Below, in pieces: positions 9,265 to 17,646 of a stretch of DNA of 64,000 nucleotides. The notes below the pieces were generated by a model. The model was not told where the DNA came from and made no database searches. It saw nothing but the letters and a program-made list of their open reading frames with translations. The first letter of the stretch is position 1. Each line of letters starts with the position of its first letter. The position numbers and the translations under genes are program-made. Origin of the DNA: Mucilaginibacter sp. cycad4 (lineage in GTDB: Bacteria; Bacteroidota; Bacteroidia; Sphingobacteriales; Sphingobacteriaceae); assembly GCF_034263275.1 (NCBI RefSeq), contig NZ_CP139559.1:4650001-4714000 (forward strand). The letters run 5' to 3'.

Positions 9265-11352
9265 ATGAATAAGTTTTTTACCTTATTAGCCTTTATCCTA
9301 TTATTCAGCACGGCTTCGCAGGCTCAGGGCAACAGCATTGCATCCTTTAAAGCCTACGGCCATGAGGATGACGTGGTATACGGCATGAGCGGTGCTATTT
9401 CATTTTACTTCAAGATCACCCCTTTGATTGAAATGAATGGCAGTAAACTGGTTTTATTTTTTGAACCATCGCAGGCATTGATAAAATCGCATTCATACAT
9501 TAACCTGGTTATTAACAACAAACCGGCATACAGCAGCCGTTTGGGGCCCGATTCAATCCAGAAGATCACCCTTAACCTGAGCCGCGCCGATCTGACTGCC
9601 GACAAATTCCTGAAGGTGCAGATCAAAACACTGCTTACCATTACTGATGATGAGTGTAAAGACCTCGATAACCCGGCTATGTGGTTAAAGATCAAAAACT
9701 ACTCATACTTATCGCTGGTTAAAAGCAATAAAAACTTTTTTGATAACGTAAATATCAGCAACTGCTTCGATTCAAAAAAAGCTATCGTTTATCCATCAAA
9801 CCCAAGCCTGCATGACCTTAAGGCTGTAGCCTGGGCTTATTCAAGGTTAAAAAAGACCCAAACCCGTTCAATTGCCGTTTATGAAGAAAGCAAACTGCCC
9901 GACAGCGTCCGTAACTACATCAGGGTAGGTGCCATTGATAAATTACCTGCCGATGCTCGCGCGTTGGTAAAAGTTACCCCGCAAAATGCGCAGGGCTTAT
10001 TTTACCTGCATAAATCAGTAAGCCTGCTCACAGATACCATTGTGCACATGGTTGATGTAAAAGGCCGGCTTGTGCCCGTAAAAACCGTAACACAGGAGCA
10101 ATCACCTAAAGAGGTACTGTTTGTTACCGGCGGCGATGATACAGGCTATGAAAAGGCTATTACCGCCCTCGGTAACATGAACATCCTTAACTCAACCTAT
10201 GGCGATTACCTGCTGATCAACAAGGCCGAGAACACCTTCTTTAAAACCATCGATGAAAACCGCTCAAAGCTGTCCTTAAAGCAAATTGGCGGCGTGAGCG
10301 ACTTCCTATCGGGCATTGGTTCGTTAAAGAGCGCTTACAGCTTTAAAAACAGTGATTTCAGTTTCACCCCTAAAGAGGTGGAGATCCGTTTTATTGCCAA
10401 TTACAGCGGCCTTGCCCCCGGCGACCGCGGTTTCTTCAACATATACCTTAATGGTTTGCTCATCAGCAGCGAAAAGCTGGATGCATCGGGCAAGCTGAAC
10501 AGCTCTATTACCATTAACCGTTACCAGCACCACAAATACAATACGCTGGAGGCCGAATTCAGGTTTTACCCTACCAACGGCAACTGCCGCAATAGCTTCA
10601 CCAACTTTTTTGCCGAGGTTGACGTTGACAAATCATACCTCGAATCAAAAAACCCTTTCATCACCAGCGACCTGAGCTTTTACCAGTATCCCGAGGCCTT
10701 TAACAACGGCACTACCAAAATTGTAGTAAGCGAGCAATATGCCAAATATGCTGCCGGTGCTATGGGCGAGATCATTTATGAGCTTAACAATAACATCAAC
10801 GCCAATAACTTCCCCGAGTTTGTTTACTCAAAAGATTTGAAGCCAACTGACCTGAAGCAATACAATATCATAGCCCTGCTATCAAAAGATGATAAAGTGC
10901 TTAAGGAATTTCGCGATGCCCCCATCCAATTTGACCGCAACTTCAGGCTGTATAATACCGATAATAACAGACCGGTTTATGAGCTTTCGGATACGGTATC
11001 AAACGGCCTGGCGCAAATCTTTTACGGCGTAAGCAACAATGCTACCCTGGTGCTTACTGCTACAGGCACGCATGTTTCCGAAGCTTTCCTGTCGGTATCC
11101 AAATCCATTACCGAGCAGCTTTCAACCCTATCAAGCAACGTTTGTATCTCTGATGTTAACTCTAATAAATACCTGTTCAACATCAACAAATCGAGCGAAA
11201 ACCTGGAGTACATTGATACCAAGAGCGGCCTTACCCGTTTCTGGGACAGCTATAACCTGTACATTTTGTTAGGCATCCTGATCCTGATCCTGCTTTCGTT
11301 CCTATATGTTCGTTCAAAAGTTCAAAAATCGCAGGATCTGTTTAACGATTAA
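9265..11352 (+). CDS. BcsB-like cellulose/exopolysaccharide synthase subunit
   Basis: A 695-residue periplasmic protein: signal peptide (FTLLAFILLFSTASQAQ), beta-rich middle and a C-terminal membrane anchor (YNLYILLGILILILLSFLYV), the topology of BcsB. Early features match that family: a carbohydrate-binding-like domain with SHSYINLVINNKPAYSSRL and a conserved DDECKDLDNPAMWLKI block. BcsB partners the BcsA glycosyltransferase and guides the nascent glucan through the periplasm. Here the next gene is a GT2 synthase, which supports the call. The chain made need not be cellulose. The assignment is based on topology, short motifs and context. Confidence 0.72.
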   Translation: MNKFFTLLAFILLFSTASQAQGNSIASFKAYGHEDDVVYGMSGAISFYFKITPLIEMNGSKLVLFFEPSQALIKSHSYINLVINNKPAYSSRLGPDSIQKITLNLSRADLTADKFLKVQIKTLLTITDDECKDLDNPAMWLKIKNYSYLSLVKSNKNFFDNVNISNCFDSKKAIVYPSNPSLHDLKAVAWAYSRLKKTQTRSIAVYEESKLPDSVRNYIRVGAIDKLPADARALVKVTPQNAQGLFYLHKSVSLLTDTIVHMVDVKGRLVPVKTVTQEQSPKEVLFVTGGDDTGYEKAITALGNMNILNSTYGDYLLINKAENTFFKTIDENRSKLSLKQIGGVSDFLSGIGSLKSAYSFKNSDFSFTPKEVEIRFIANYSGLAPGDRGFFNIYLNGLLISSEKLDASGKLNSSITINRYQHHKYNTLEAEFRFYPTNGNCRNSFTNFFAEVDVDKSYLESKNPFITSDLSFYQYPEAFNNGTTKIVVSEQYAKYAAGAMGEIIYELNNNINANNFPEFVYSKDLKPTDLKQYNIIALLSKDDKVLKEFRDAPIQFDRNFRLYNTDNNRPVYELSDTVSNGLAQIFYGVSNNATLVLTATGTHVSEAFLSVSKSITEQLSTLSSNVCISDVNSNKYLFNINKSSENLEYIDTKSGLTRFWDSYNLYILLGILILILLSFLYVRSKVQKSQDLFND

Positions 11353-11354
11353 TA

Positions 11355-11512
11355 CCTCACCCTGCCCTCTCCAAAGGAGAGGGTTTTAAGAAAAATGAAG
11401 TTAAGTCTTCTCCAAAGGAGAGGGTTTTAAGAAAAATGAAGCTAAAATCCTCTCCTTTGGAGAGAACTAAAAAAAAGCTCCCTCTCCTTTGGAGAGGGCG
11501 GGGGGTGAGGTT
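11355..11512. repeat. Composite inverted repeat with four CTCTCC-type palindromes (family E)
   Basis: Four palindromes occur in 158 nt: CCTCTCCAAAGGAGAGG at 11366, a second at 11408-11424, an inverted one at 11448-11465 and CCCTCTCCTTTGGAGAGGG at 11480. The two middle spacers share the direct repeat TTTTAAGAAAAATGAAG. The outermost bases are mirror tails, CCTCACCC at 11355 and GGGTGAGG at about 11503. The block fills the gap between the BcsB-like and GT2 genes and ends 24 nt before the GT2 ATG. The same tailed palindrome recurs in the murD-murC region. Confidence 0.85.
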
Positions 11513-11536
11513 CTTTCAGCTTTTAAAACACCTAAT

Positions 11537-13390
11537 ATGGATACATTGAGTATTTCAATTCCTGATATTTTGGTTGCCGACGGGTTTATTTCGCTGGCCG
11601 GCCAGGAAAAGATCCATGCTTTTTCGGAAAGATCGGGTATGTCATACCTTAAAATAGCTCTCAACTTCGGCTATGTTTCCCGCAAAAACTATGAACGCTC
11701 ATTAGGCAACGCAGGCTATCAGTTTGCCGAAATCCGCAACGAAGCCTTTGACCAAAAGATCCTCGACCAGGTTGACCTTAAGTTTGCCAACGACCAGCTG
11801 GGCCTGCCCCTGCGCATCGAAAACAATAAGGTGGTTACCATCATGGCCGACCCAAGCAACACCCTCTTCCTTGATTTTGTAAGATTTACTTATGACCTGG
11901 AACCCGAAGTTATCGTAGCATCCGATTTGGAGATCACCTGGTTAAGCCACAAGCTTACCGGGCAAAAATATGTTAAGGCATCGGTTTTCGAACTCCTTAA
12001 GCGCGACCCTAAAAGCTCGGCCTCAACAACGTTCACCGCGCCGCAGCTTGCTTTTATATTTATTTTGTGGGGCCTTACGGCCGTTGGCCTGTTCCTCAAT
12101 TTTAAAACCGTATCTATTGGCATTAACCTGGTTATCAGTTCGTTTTTTTTGGTGGCTATTATCTTTAAGCTGTTCCTGGCGCTGGTTGGTTCGCGGTTCG
12201 AACTGCACCAGGCCGTTACCAAAAACGATCTGCGGGTTATTGTAAACGATGAGCTACCGGTATACACCATTCTACTGCCCGTTTACAAGGAAGATAAGCT
12301 GATCAAAAAACTAATCTGGAACCTGCAAAGCCTCGATTATCCGCGCGAGCAGCTGGATATCAAACTGCTTATTGAAGAGGATGATGATAAAACATTAAAC
12401 GCTGTAAAAAACCTCGATTTCCCCGCCGTGTTTGAAGTTATTGTGGTGCCTTTTCATATGCCCAAAACCAAGCCGAAGGCCTGTAATTATGGCCTGCATT
12501 TTTCAAGGGGGCAATACCTCACCATTTACGATGCCGAGGATATCCCCGACACCGATCAGCTTAAAAAAGTGGTGGCCCTGTTTAACAAGCTGCCCGAAAA
12601 TTATATCTGCATCCAAAGCGCGCTCAACTACTTTAACCGCAACGAGAATTTCCTTACCCGGATGTTCACCCTCGAGTATTCGTACTGGTTTGATTATATG
12701 CTGCCCGGTTTGGATACGCTGGATATCCCCATCCCGCTTGGCGGCACCAGCAATCACTTTAAAATGGACGTGCTGATTGAGCTTGGCGCCTGGGACCCAT
12801 TTAACGTAACCGAAGATGCCGACCTTGGCGTACGCGCCTATGCCAAAGGCTATAAGGTAGCCATCGTAAACTCCACCACCTATGAGGAGGCCAACAACAA
12901 TTTCTGGAACTGGATCCGTCAGCGCTCGCGCTGGATCAAGGGCTACATGCAAACCTACCTGGTACACATGCGCAACCCCGTGGCCCTGTGGCGTAAAGTA
13001 GGCTGGCGCGGTTTCCTGGGCTTTAACTTTTTCATCGGCGCCACATCGGCAACATTCCTGATTTACCCGGTGCTGCTCATCATCTTTATCTGTTATCTCA
13101 TATTTGATTTTTCAACCATCAGGAATTTGTTTCCGGATTGGGTGCTGTTCATGTCGATATTTAACCTCATGGTGGGCAACATCCTCATGATCTATATCAA
13201 TATGATGGCCGTATTTAAACGCCGCTATTTCGAGCTCATTTTGTTTGCCATAGCCAACCCCGTTTACTGGCTTATGCACTCGGTAGCAGCCTATATGGGC
13301 CTGTACCAGCTTATTACCAATCCGTTTTACTGGGAAAAAACCAACCACGGTTTAAGTAAGGTTAATAACCCCACAAACGTTATTAAATGA
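11537..13390 (+). CDS. GT2 glycosyltransferase with N-terminal MshEN-like domain
   Basis: Processive-type family 2 glycosyltransferase, 617 residues from the ATG at 11537 (an upstream TTG is open but runs through a repeat). Residues 5-150 resemble the MshEN/T2SSE_N fold: helical ILVADGFIS and LNFGYVSR units, then LGLPLRIENNKVVTIMADPS, as in the GspE N-terminal domain that binds c-di-GMP. Helices at 168-190 and 197-217 precede the GT2 domain: LPVYKE (248), DAED (332-335), TED (425-427) and QRSRW (462-466), then several C-terminal helices. No PilZ domain is visible. The BcsB-like gene upstream and an ATGA-coupled membrane protein downstream imply a polysaccharide synthase complex. Confidence 0.83.
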   Translation: MDTLSISIPDILVADGFISLAGQEKIHAFSERSGMSYLKIALNFGYVSRKNYERSLGNAGYQFAEIRNEAFDQKILDQVDLKFANDQLGLPLRIENNKVVTIMADPSNTLFLDFVRFTYDLEPEVIVASDLEITWLSHKLTGQKYVKASVFELLKRDPKSSASTTFTAPQLAFIFILWGLTAVGLFLNFKTVSIGINLVISSFFLVAIIFKLFLALVGSRFELHQAVTKNDLRVIVNDELPVYTILLPVYKEDKLIKKLIWNLQSLDYPREQLDIKLLIEEDDDKTLNAVKNLDFPAVFEVIVVPFHMPKTKPKACNYGLHFSRGQYLTIYDAEDIPDTDQLKKVVALFNKLPENYICIQSALNYFNRNENFLTRMFTLEYSYWFDYMLPGLDTLDIPIPLGGTSNHFKMDVLIELGAWDPFNVTEDADLGVRAYAKGYKVAIVNSTTYEEANNNFWNWIRQRSRWIKGYMQTYLVHMRNPVALWRKVGWRGFLGFNFFIGATSATFLIYPVLLIIFICYLIFDFSTIRNLFPDWVLFMSIFNLMVGNILMIYINMMAVFKRRYFELILFAIANPVYWLMHSVAAYMGLYQLITNPFYWEKTNHGLSKVNNPTNVIK

Positions 13391-14955
13391 AAATTGCCAA
13401 AAGTACATACCTGTTTATTTTTACCCTGGTGCTGGCAGCCTGGTACCTTGTTATCGGCATATACCTTAACCACTTAGGCTATTATAACCAGGAGAGCCTT
13501 TTTTATATCGAAAAAACAAAGATCGTGTTCGAGGGCCTGGGCAACCGCCTTAAAGTAATGGGCTTAACCGCCCCACTGCTGCCTTTTTACTCCACCTTTA
13601 TTTTTTCGACAATAAACAGTTACCTGGCACCCGTAATAGCATCGGCACTTGGTACGGCAGGCTTTTTCTACGTTATTTCGCGCTCGTTCCTGATCAGGGT
13701 TAAGGACGATTTTTACCTCATAATGGTAGCCGTGCTGTTTGTGCTGCATCCCGGTATCATTTACATGGCCTGCTCGGGCAAAGCCATTTACCTGGTGGTA
13801 ACCTTTGTGTACCTGTTTTTCCTTAACCTGCTTAAGTTTTACCGCTCAAACACCACGTTCCACGTATCCATAGCCAGTATGTGTTTGGTAACGCTCATCT
13901 TTTGCGATTACCGCTTCATCTGGCTCACGCTGTTCTTTATTCCGCTGGTGCTGTCTATCACGCTGGCCAGCCTTAATTTGGGCGAAAAGGAATCCATTTT
14001 CAGGCTGTTCATGAGCTTTAACAGTCCATCGTTAAGGCGTAAACTTATCAATAAAACCTTCGCCATTTATATCATCCTGTTTATCCTGCCCGTGGTATCG
14101 CTTATTTGCTACAAGCTGCTTAACCAAACCCACGCCAGCGACTACAACTACTTTATGGAAAGCCCGCTGGCCACCTGGAACGTACTGGTCGACAAGCTGA
14201 ATTACGATACCACCGTTACCGCCGTAAACTACCAGCTGCCCGAACTCAGCATCCTGGTATCATTAAGGGTTATTTATTTTTGCCCGCTGATACTATTTGG
14301 CCTGTACCTGCTGCGCGAAAGTACTTACCACGTGCTAACCGTACTCACCCTGTTTGCCTTTGTAGAGTTTTTGCACATTAAGTACGATAAACTGTTTCTC
14401 ACCTACCAGTACTACCTTATATTTTTATTTGTGGCCCTGCTGTGTATCATATTTAAAGTACATACCATTAAAAATAAGCTGGCCGTTAAACTGGGCCTTG
14501 CCTTTGTGATTGTGCTGCAATTGTACACCGGCTACACCTTTTTAACCCACTCGCTCATAACCGACGAGCGCCGCTTCATCAACACCCTTAACAGCCTGCA
14601 GCCTAATACCGATCAAAGTGAAAGCAGAGAAATGGCAGCCTACATCAACAGCCTGCCCGATGGTACGCACATCCTCGTGGACGATGCAGTATCATACCCC
14701 ATTGTGGCCTTTACCAATAACATTAAAAAACTAACCCTGCCCTACCAACTCGACAGCTTTTTATCGGCAATCGAAACTCCCTATAAATATGACGACTATA
14801 TCCTGGTAGCCACCCCCAAAAACCCCTTTACCGGCTACACCCAGCTCAGCGACAAATACATCCCCGAAATCCGCCGCCTCAACGGCGGTGTAAACTACAA
14901 ACGCGCCTACGAAACTGATGGGTGGATTTTGTATAAAGTGGTGACGTTGCAGTAG
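13387..14955 (+). CDS. Multi-spanning membrane protein, GT-C-like, of the polysaccharide locus
   Basis: A 522-residue protein with roughly ten to eleven hydrophobic helices up to residue 400 and a soluble C-terminal domain of about 120 residues. The topology recalls GT-C enzymes (ArnT/PMT type), although no DE/DD catalytic pair in the first loop could be confirmed (NQESLFYIEKT is the candidate region). Its start overlaps the GT2 stop by 4 nt (ATGA), so the two are probably translated together. Its role could be glycan modification or export. It is not a recognised named family to me. Confidence 0.6.
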   Translation: MKIAKSTYLFIFTLVLAAWYLVIGIYLNHLGYYNQESLFYIEKTKIVFEGLGNRLKVMGLTAPLLPFYSTFIFSTINSYLAPVIASALGTAGFFYVISRSFLIRVKDDFYLIMVAVLFVLHPGIIYMACSGKAIYLVVTFVYLFFLNLLKFYRSNTTFHVSIASMCLVTLIFCDYRFIWLTLFFIPLVLSITLASLNLGEKESIFRLFMSFNSPSLRRKLINKTFAIYIILFILPVVSLICYKLLNQTHASDYNYFMESPLATWNVLVDKLNYDTTVTAVNYQLPELSILVSLRVIYFCPLILFGLYLLRESTYHVLTVLTLFAFVEFLHIKYDKLFLTYQYYLIFLFVALLCIIFKVHTIKNKLAVKLGLAFVIVLQLYTGYTFLTHSLITDERRFINTLNSLQPNTDQSESREMAAYINSLPDGTHILVDDAVSYPIVAFTNNIKKLTLPYQLDSFLSAIETPYKYDDYILVATPKNPFTGYTQLSDKYIPEIRRLNGGVNYKRAYETDGWILYKVVTLQ

Positions 14956-15086
14956 TTGGCAGTTTACAGTAGCAGTAGTGTCAATTACCTGATTACCGCT
15001 TGTGTTCCAACCTCGTTCTCTCACTCAATTACCTGCAAAGCAAACAATTGCTTATCTTGTTCCTTTCAGTGTAAAATCCTGCATCT

Positions 15087-16208
15087 ATGCCTGCTGTTAA
15101 AGAATACCCCTTTTACCTTAAAAGTACTGTTATACTTTTTGGATTGATATTATTGGTTTATGTGTTTGCCCAACTGGCAGATGTTATGATCCCGCTTGCC
15201 TTTGCCGCTTTTGTTGCCATTTTGCTTAACCCGGTAAGCAACTGGCTACAGGAACATAAAGTACCCAAAATAGTAGCTATATGCCTGGCTATGCTGCTTG
15301 GCGCTATTTTGCTGGCAGGGTTGTTCTATTTCCTTTCTACCCAAATCATCCAGTTCGGCGACTCGCTGCCTATGTTAAAAAAGAAATTTGGTGAGATGTT
15401 CATTACCTTTAAAGACTGGATAGCTGCCACTTTCAACTACCCTATCCAAAAGCAGGACCAGCTTATTAAAGATGCTATGGATAACAGCCAGGCACTGGTA
15501 GGCCGTACACTGGGTAACGTGTTAAGCACGTTCGGGTTGATATTTGTGGTACCTGTTTATGTTTTCCTAGTATTGTTTTACAAAACCCTGCTCCTCAATT
15601 TCATTTACGAAGTATTTTCTGAAGAAAACTCCAGGCAGGTTGCTGATGTTTTGAAAGAAACCAAATCGGCCATACAGAGCTATATCCAGGGCTTATTGAT
15701 CGAAATGCTGATAGTTGCTGCCATGAACTCGCTGGCCCTGGTATTACTGGGTGTTAAGTATGGCATCCTGATAGGTGTTATAGGTGCTATCCTTAACCTG
15801 TTGCCTTACCTTGGAGGCATTATAGCTATATCCCTCCCCGTGCTCATGGCAACAGTTACCAAAGATGGTTACACTACACAGGTAGGAGTGATCATAGCCT
15901 ACCTGGTTATCCAGTTTATTGATAATAATATCCTGGTGCCGCGTATTGTATCCTCAAAAGTGCAGATCAATGCGCTGATGTCAATTGTAGTAGTATTATT
16001 GGGTAACATGCTTTGGGGCTTATCAGGTATGTTCCTTTCTATCCCGTTCATAGCCGTGCTCAAGATCATATTTGACAGAATTGACACCCTCAAACCCTGG
16101 GGCAAGCTGCTTGGCGATACCGTGCCCACCAGGCCCAAAGGGGCCGGCTGGACTAAAACCAGAAAAAAAGCGGTGTTACCGGAAGATGAGGCGAAAGGTG
16201 AAAGGTAA
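15087..16208 (+). CDS. AI-2E family transporter
   Basis: A 373-residue polytopic membrane protein with the AI-2E exporter/permease layout: paired N-terminal helices (STVILFGLILLVYVFAQLAD, IPLAFAAFVAILLNP), a central amphipathic region, then the conserved C-terminal helices with LNLLPYLGGIIAISLPVLMA and IQFIDNNILVPRIVSSKV. The family includes TqsA, and some members are Na+/H+ antiporters, so the substrate cannot be assigned. The 3' end runs into a repeated GGCGAAAGGTAAAAG word that forms a hairpin with the convergent M16 gene. Confidence 0.88.
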   Translation: MPAVKEYPFYLKSTVILFGLILLVYVFAQLADVMIPLAFAAFVAILLNPVSNWLQEHKVPKIVAICLAMLLGAILLAGLFYFLSTQIIQFGDSLPMLKKKFGEMFITFKDWIAATFNYPIQKQDQLIKDAMDNSQALVGRTLGNVLSTFGLIFVVPVYVFLVLFYKTLLLNFIYEVFSEENSRQVADVLKETKSAIQSYIQGLLIEMLIVAAMNSLALVLLGVKYGILIGVIGAILNLLPYLGGIIAISLPVLMATVTKDGYTTQVGVIIAYLVIQFIDNNILVPRIVSSKVQINALMSIVVVLLGNMLWGLSGMFLSIPFIAVLKIIFDRIDTLKPWGKLLGDTVPTRPKGAGWTKTRKKAVLPEDEAKGER

Positions 16209-16226
16209 AAGCCGAAAAACAAAAAT

Positions 16227-16275
16227 GGCGAAAGGTAAAAGATTAACACAGATGCGCTACCTTTTACCTTTCGCC
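16227..16275. terminator. 15-bp perfect hairpin between convergent genes
   Basis: GGCGAAAGGTAAAAG (16227-16241) pairs with CTTTTACCTTTCGCC (16261-16275) across a 19-nt loop. A direct copy of the same word begins inside the last codons of the AI-2E gene (about 16191) and another inverted copy follows at about 16280. Position suggests a bidirectional terminator, but there is no classic T-run. Confidence 0.5.
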
Positions 16276-16297
16276 TTTAACCTTTTACCTAAAAAAA

Positions 16298-17629
16298 TTA
16301 GTGCATCACCGGGTTGTCGCCATTATGGAGTGTACCGTTGATATACAGCAATTGGTTTACTTTTTTAGGATCGCCCTGGTATACCCATACAATATTGTTG
16401 ATGTACTTGCGGAAGGCATTGCTTACATCATCGGGTGTTAATTTCTTCACATCATCAACCAGGGTTAACGAACGTTTCCAGTTATCATGCAATACTTCGT
16501 TTGCTGCTATTGATGATGCCTGGGCGCTGTTGGTTTCATTTTTGTAGTAGAAACCAGTAAGGTAAGTAACCTTCATGTCAGCTACATCCTCGGGTTTAAA
16601 ACCTTCGCGTTTAATTTTATCAACCAGCTTATCAAACACAGCTATGTATTTATCAGGCTCTGTTGTTGAAACAGAGAACTTGGCAGTTGATGTTTGACCT
16701 GCGCTAAACCAGGCCTGCGGGGCGTATGATAAACCGTTATTGGTACGAACCTCTAAAAAGTGCATGTTTGAGAAGATGCGCATGGCTACGTTAAAAGCGT
16801 TAAAATCGGGCGTACCGGCCGCAGGACCGCTGGCAATACCTTCTACATAATTGGTAGCCAAATCACGTTTTTCAACATTGATACTGTTTTTGTCGGCCCT
16901 GAAAGTAGATTTTTTAAACGCGAAAGCCGCACCTTGCTTAATACTACTCAGCATGCCCTTTACTTTAGCTTCAATAGCAGCCTGATCAAGATCAGCAACT
17001 ACAACAATTACCATGCGAGATTTGGTCAGTACCGACTGATAATAAGCCTTTGTTTCGGCAGGGGTTAGGGCGGTAACAATAGCTACGGTTCCGCTTGGGT
17101 CTTTAGCGTAGTTGGTACCGGCAAAGGCTACTTTATCGGCATATTTATCAATGGCATTATCGGGCTGTGAATCTTCCTGTTTAATATTATTGATGGCATC
17201 CTGTTTAATGCGGGCAAATTCCTTTTCATCAAATTTTGGTTGGGTTATCGCCTCAACATACAGGGGCCAAACAATATCAAAGTCGCCTTTAATGCAGTTC
17301 ATCCGCACTACCGAATAGTTTTTGTTGCTGCTGCCGTAAACGGTAGCACTTACTTTATCCAGTTCATCTTTAAAGCTGTTTTTATCGTGCTTTAAAGTGC
17401 CGCACTCGGTAAGGGCGCTCATCGCCAATGATTCGATACCAGCTTTGGTAGCCGGGTAGTTTTGCACACCACCTTTTATAATGGTTTGCACTTCCACAAT
17501 ATCGTTGCCGCTTGGCTGTACAATAACCTTTACACCATCTACCGTGGTTTCATAGGCCTGTTTTTGCGCCTTCGCTGTATTCCCTATAGCCGCTGCTACC
17601 AGCAGGGCAATTATATATTTTTTCATCAT
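16298..17629 (-). CDS. M16-like peptidase subunit lacking the zinc motif
   Basis: A 443-residue secreted protein (signal peptide YIIALLVAAAIGNTAKAQ) with the two-lobed M16 fold. Where HxxEH should occur the sequence reads GIESLAMSALTECGT, so the catalytic zinc site is absent. Downstream motifs typical of the non-catalytic lobe remain (SNMHFLEVRTNNGLSYAP, the R/Y-type substrate loop). It follows the active M16 gene by 17 nt. Such pairs form heterodimers in which this subunit supplies substrate-binding residues. Probable site: periplasm. Confidence 0.87.
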   Translation of the reverse strand: MMKKYIIALLVAAAIGNTAKAQKQAYETTVDGVKVIVQPSGNDIVEVQTIIKGGVQNYPATKAGIESLAMSALTECGTLKHDKNSFKDELDKVSATVYGSSNKNYSVVRMNCIKGDFDIVWPLYVEAITQPKFDEKEFARIKQDAINNIKQEDSQPDNAIDKYADKVAFAGTNYAKDPSGTVAIVTALTPAETKAYYQSVLTKSRMVIVVVADLDQAAIEAKVKGMLSSIKQGAAFAFKKSTFRADKNSINVEKRDLATNYVEGIASGPAAGTPDFNAFNVAMRIFSNMHFLEVRTNNGLSYAPQAWFSAGQTSTAKFSVSTTEPDKYIAVFDKLVDKIKREGFKPEDVADMKVTYLTGFYYKNETNSAQASSIAANEVLHDNWKRSLTLVDDVKKLTPDDVSNAFRKYINNIVWVYQGDPKKVNQLLYINGTLHNGDNPVMH

Positions 17630-17646
17630 GATGAGGTAGTTTTAAA

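Noticed and set aside
11489..11536. TTG-initiated N-terminal extension of the GT2 gene
   Set aside because: It would translate the family-E repeat; the ATG at 11537 directly precedes the domain-like sequence. Kept as a possibility only.
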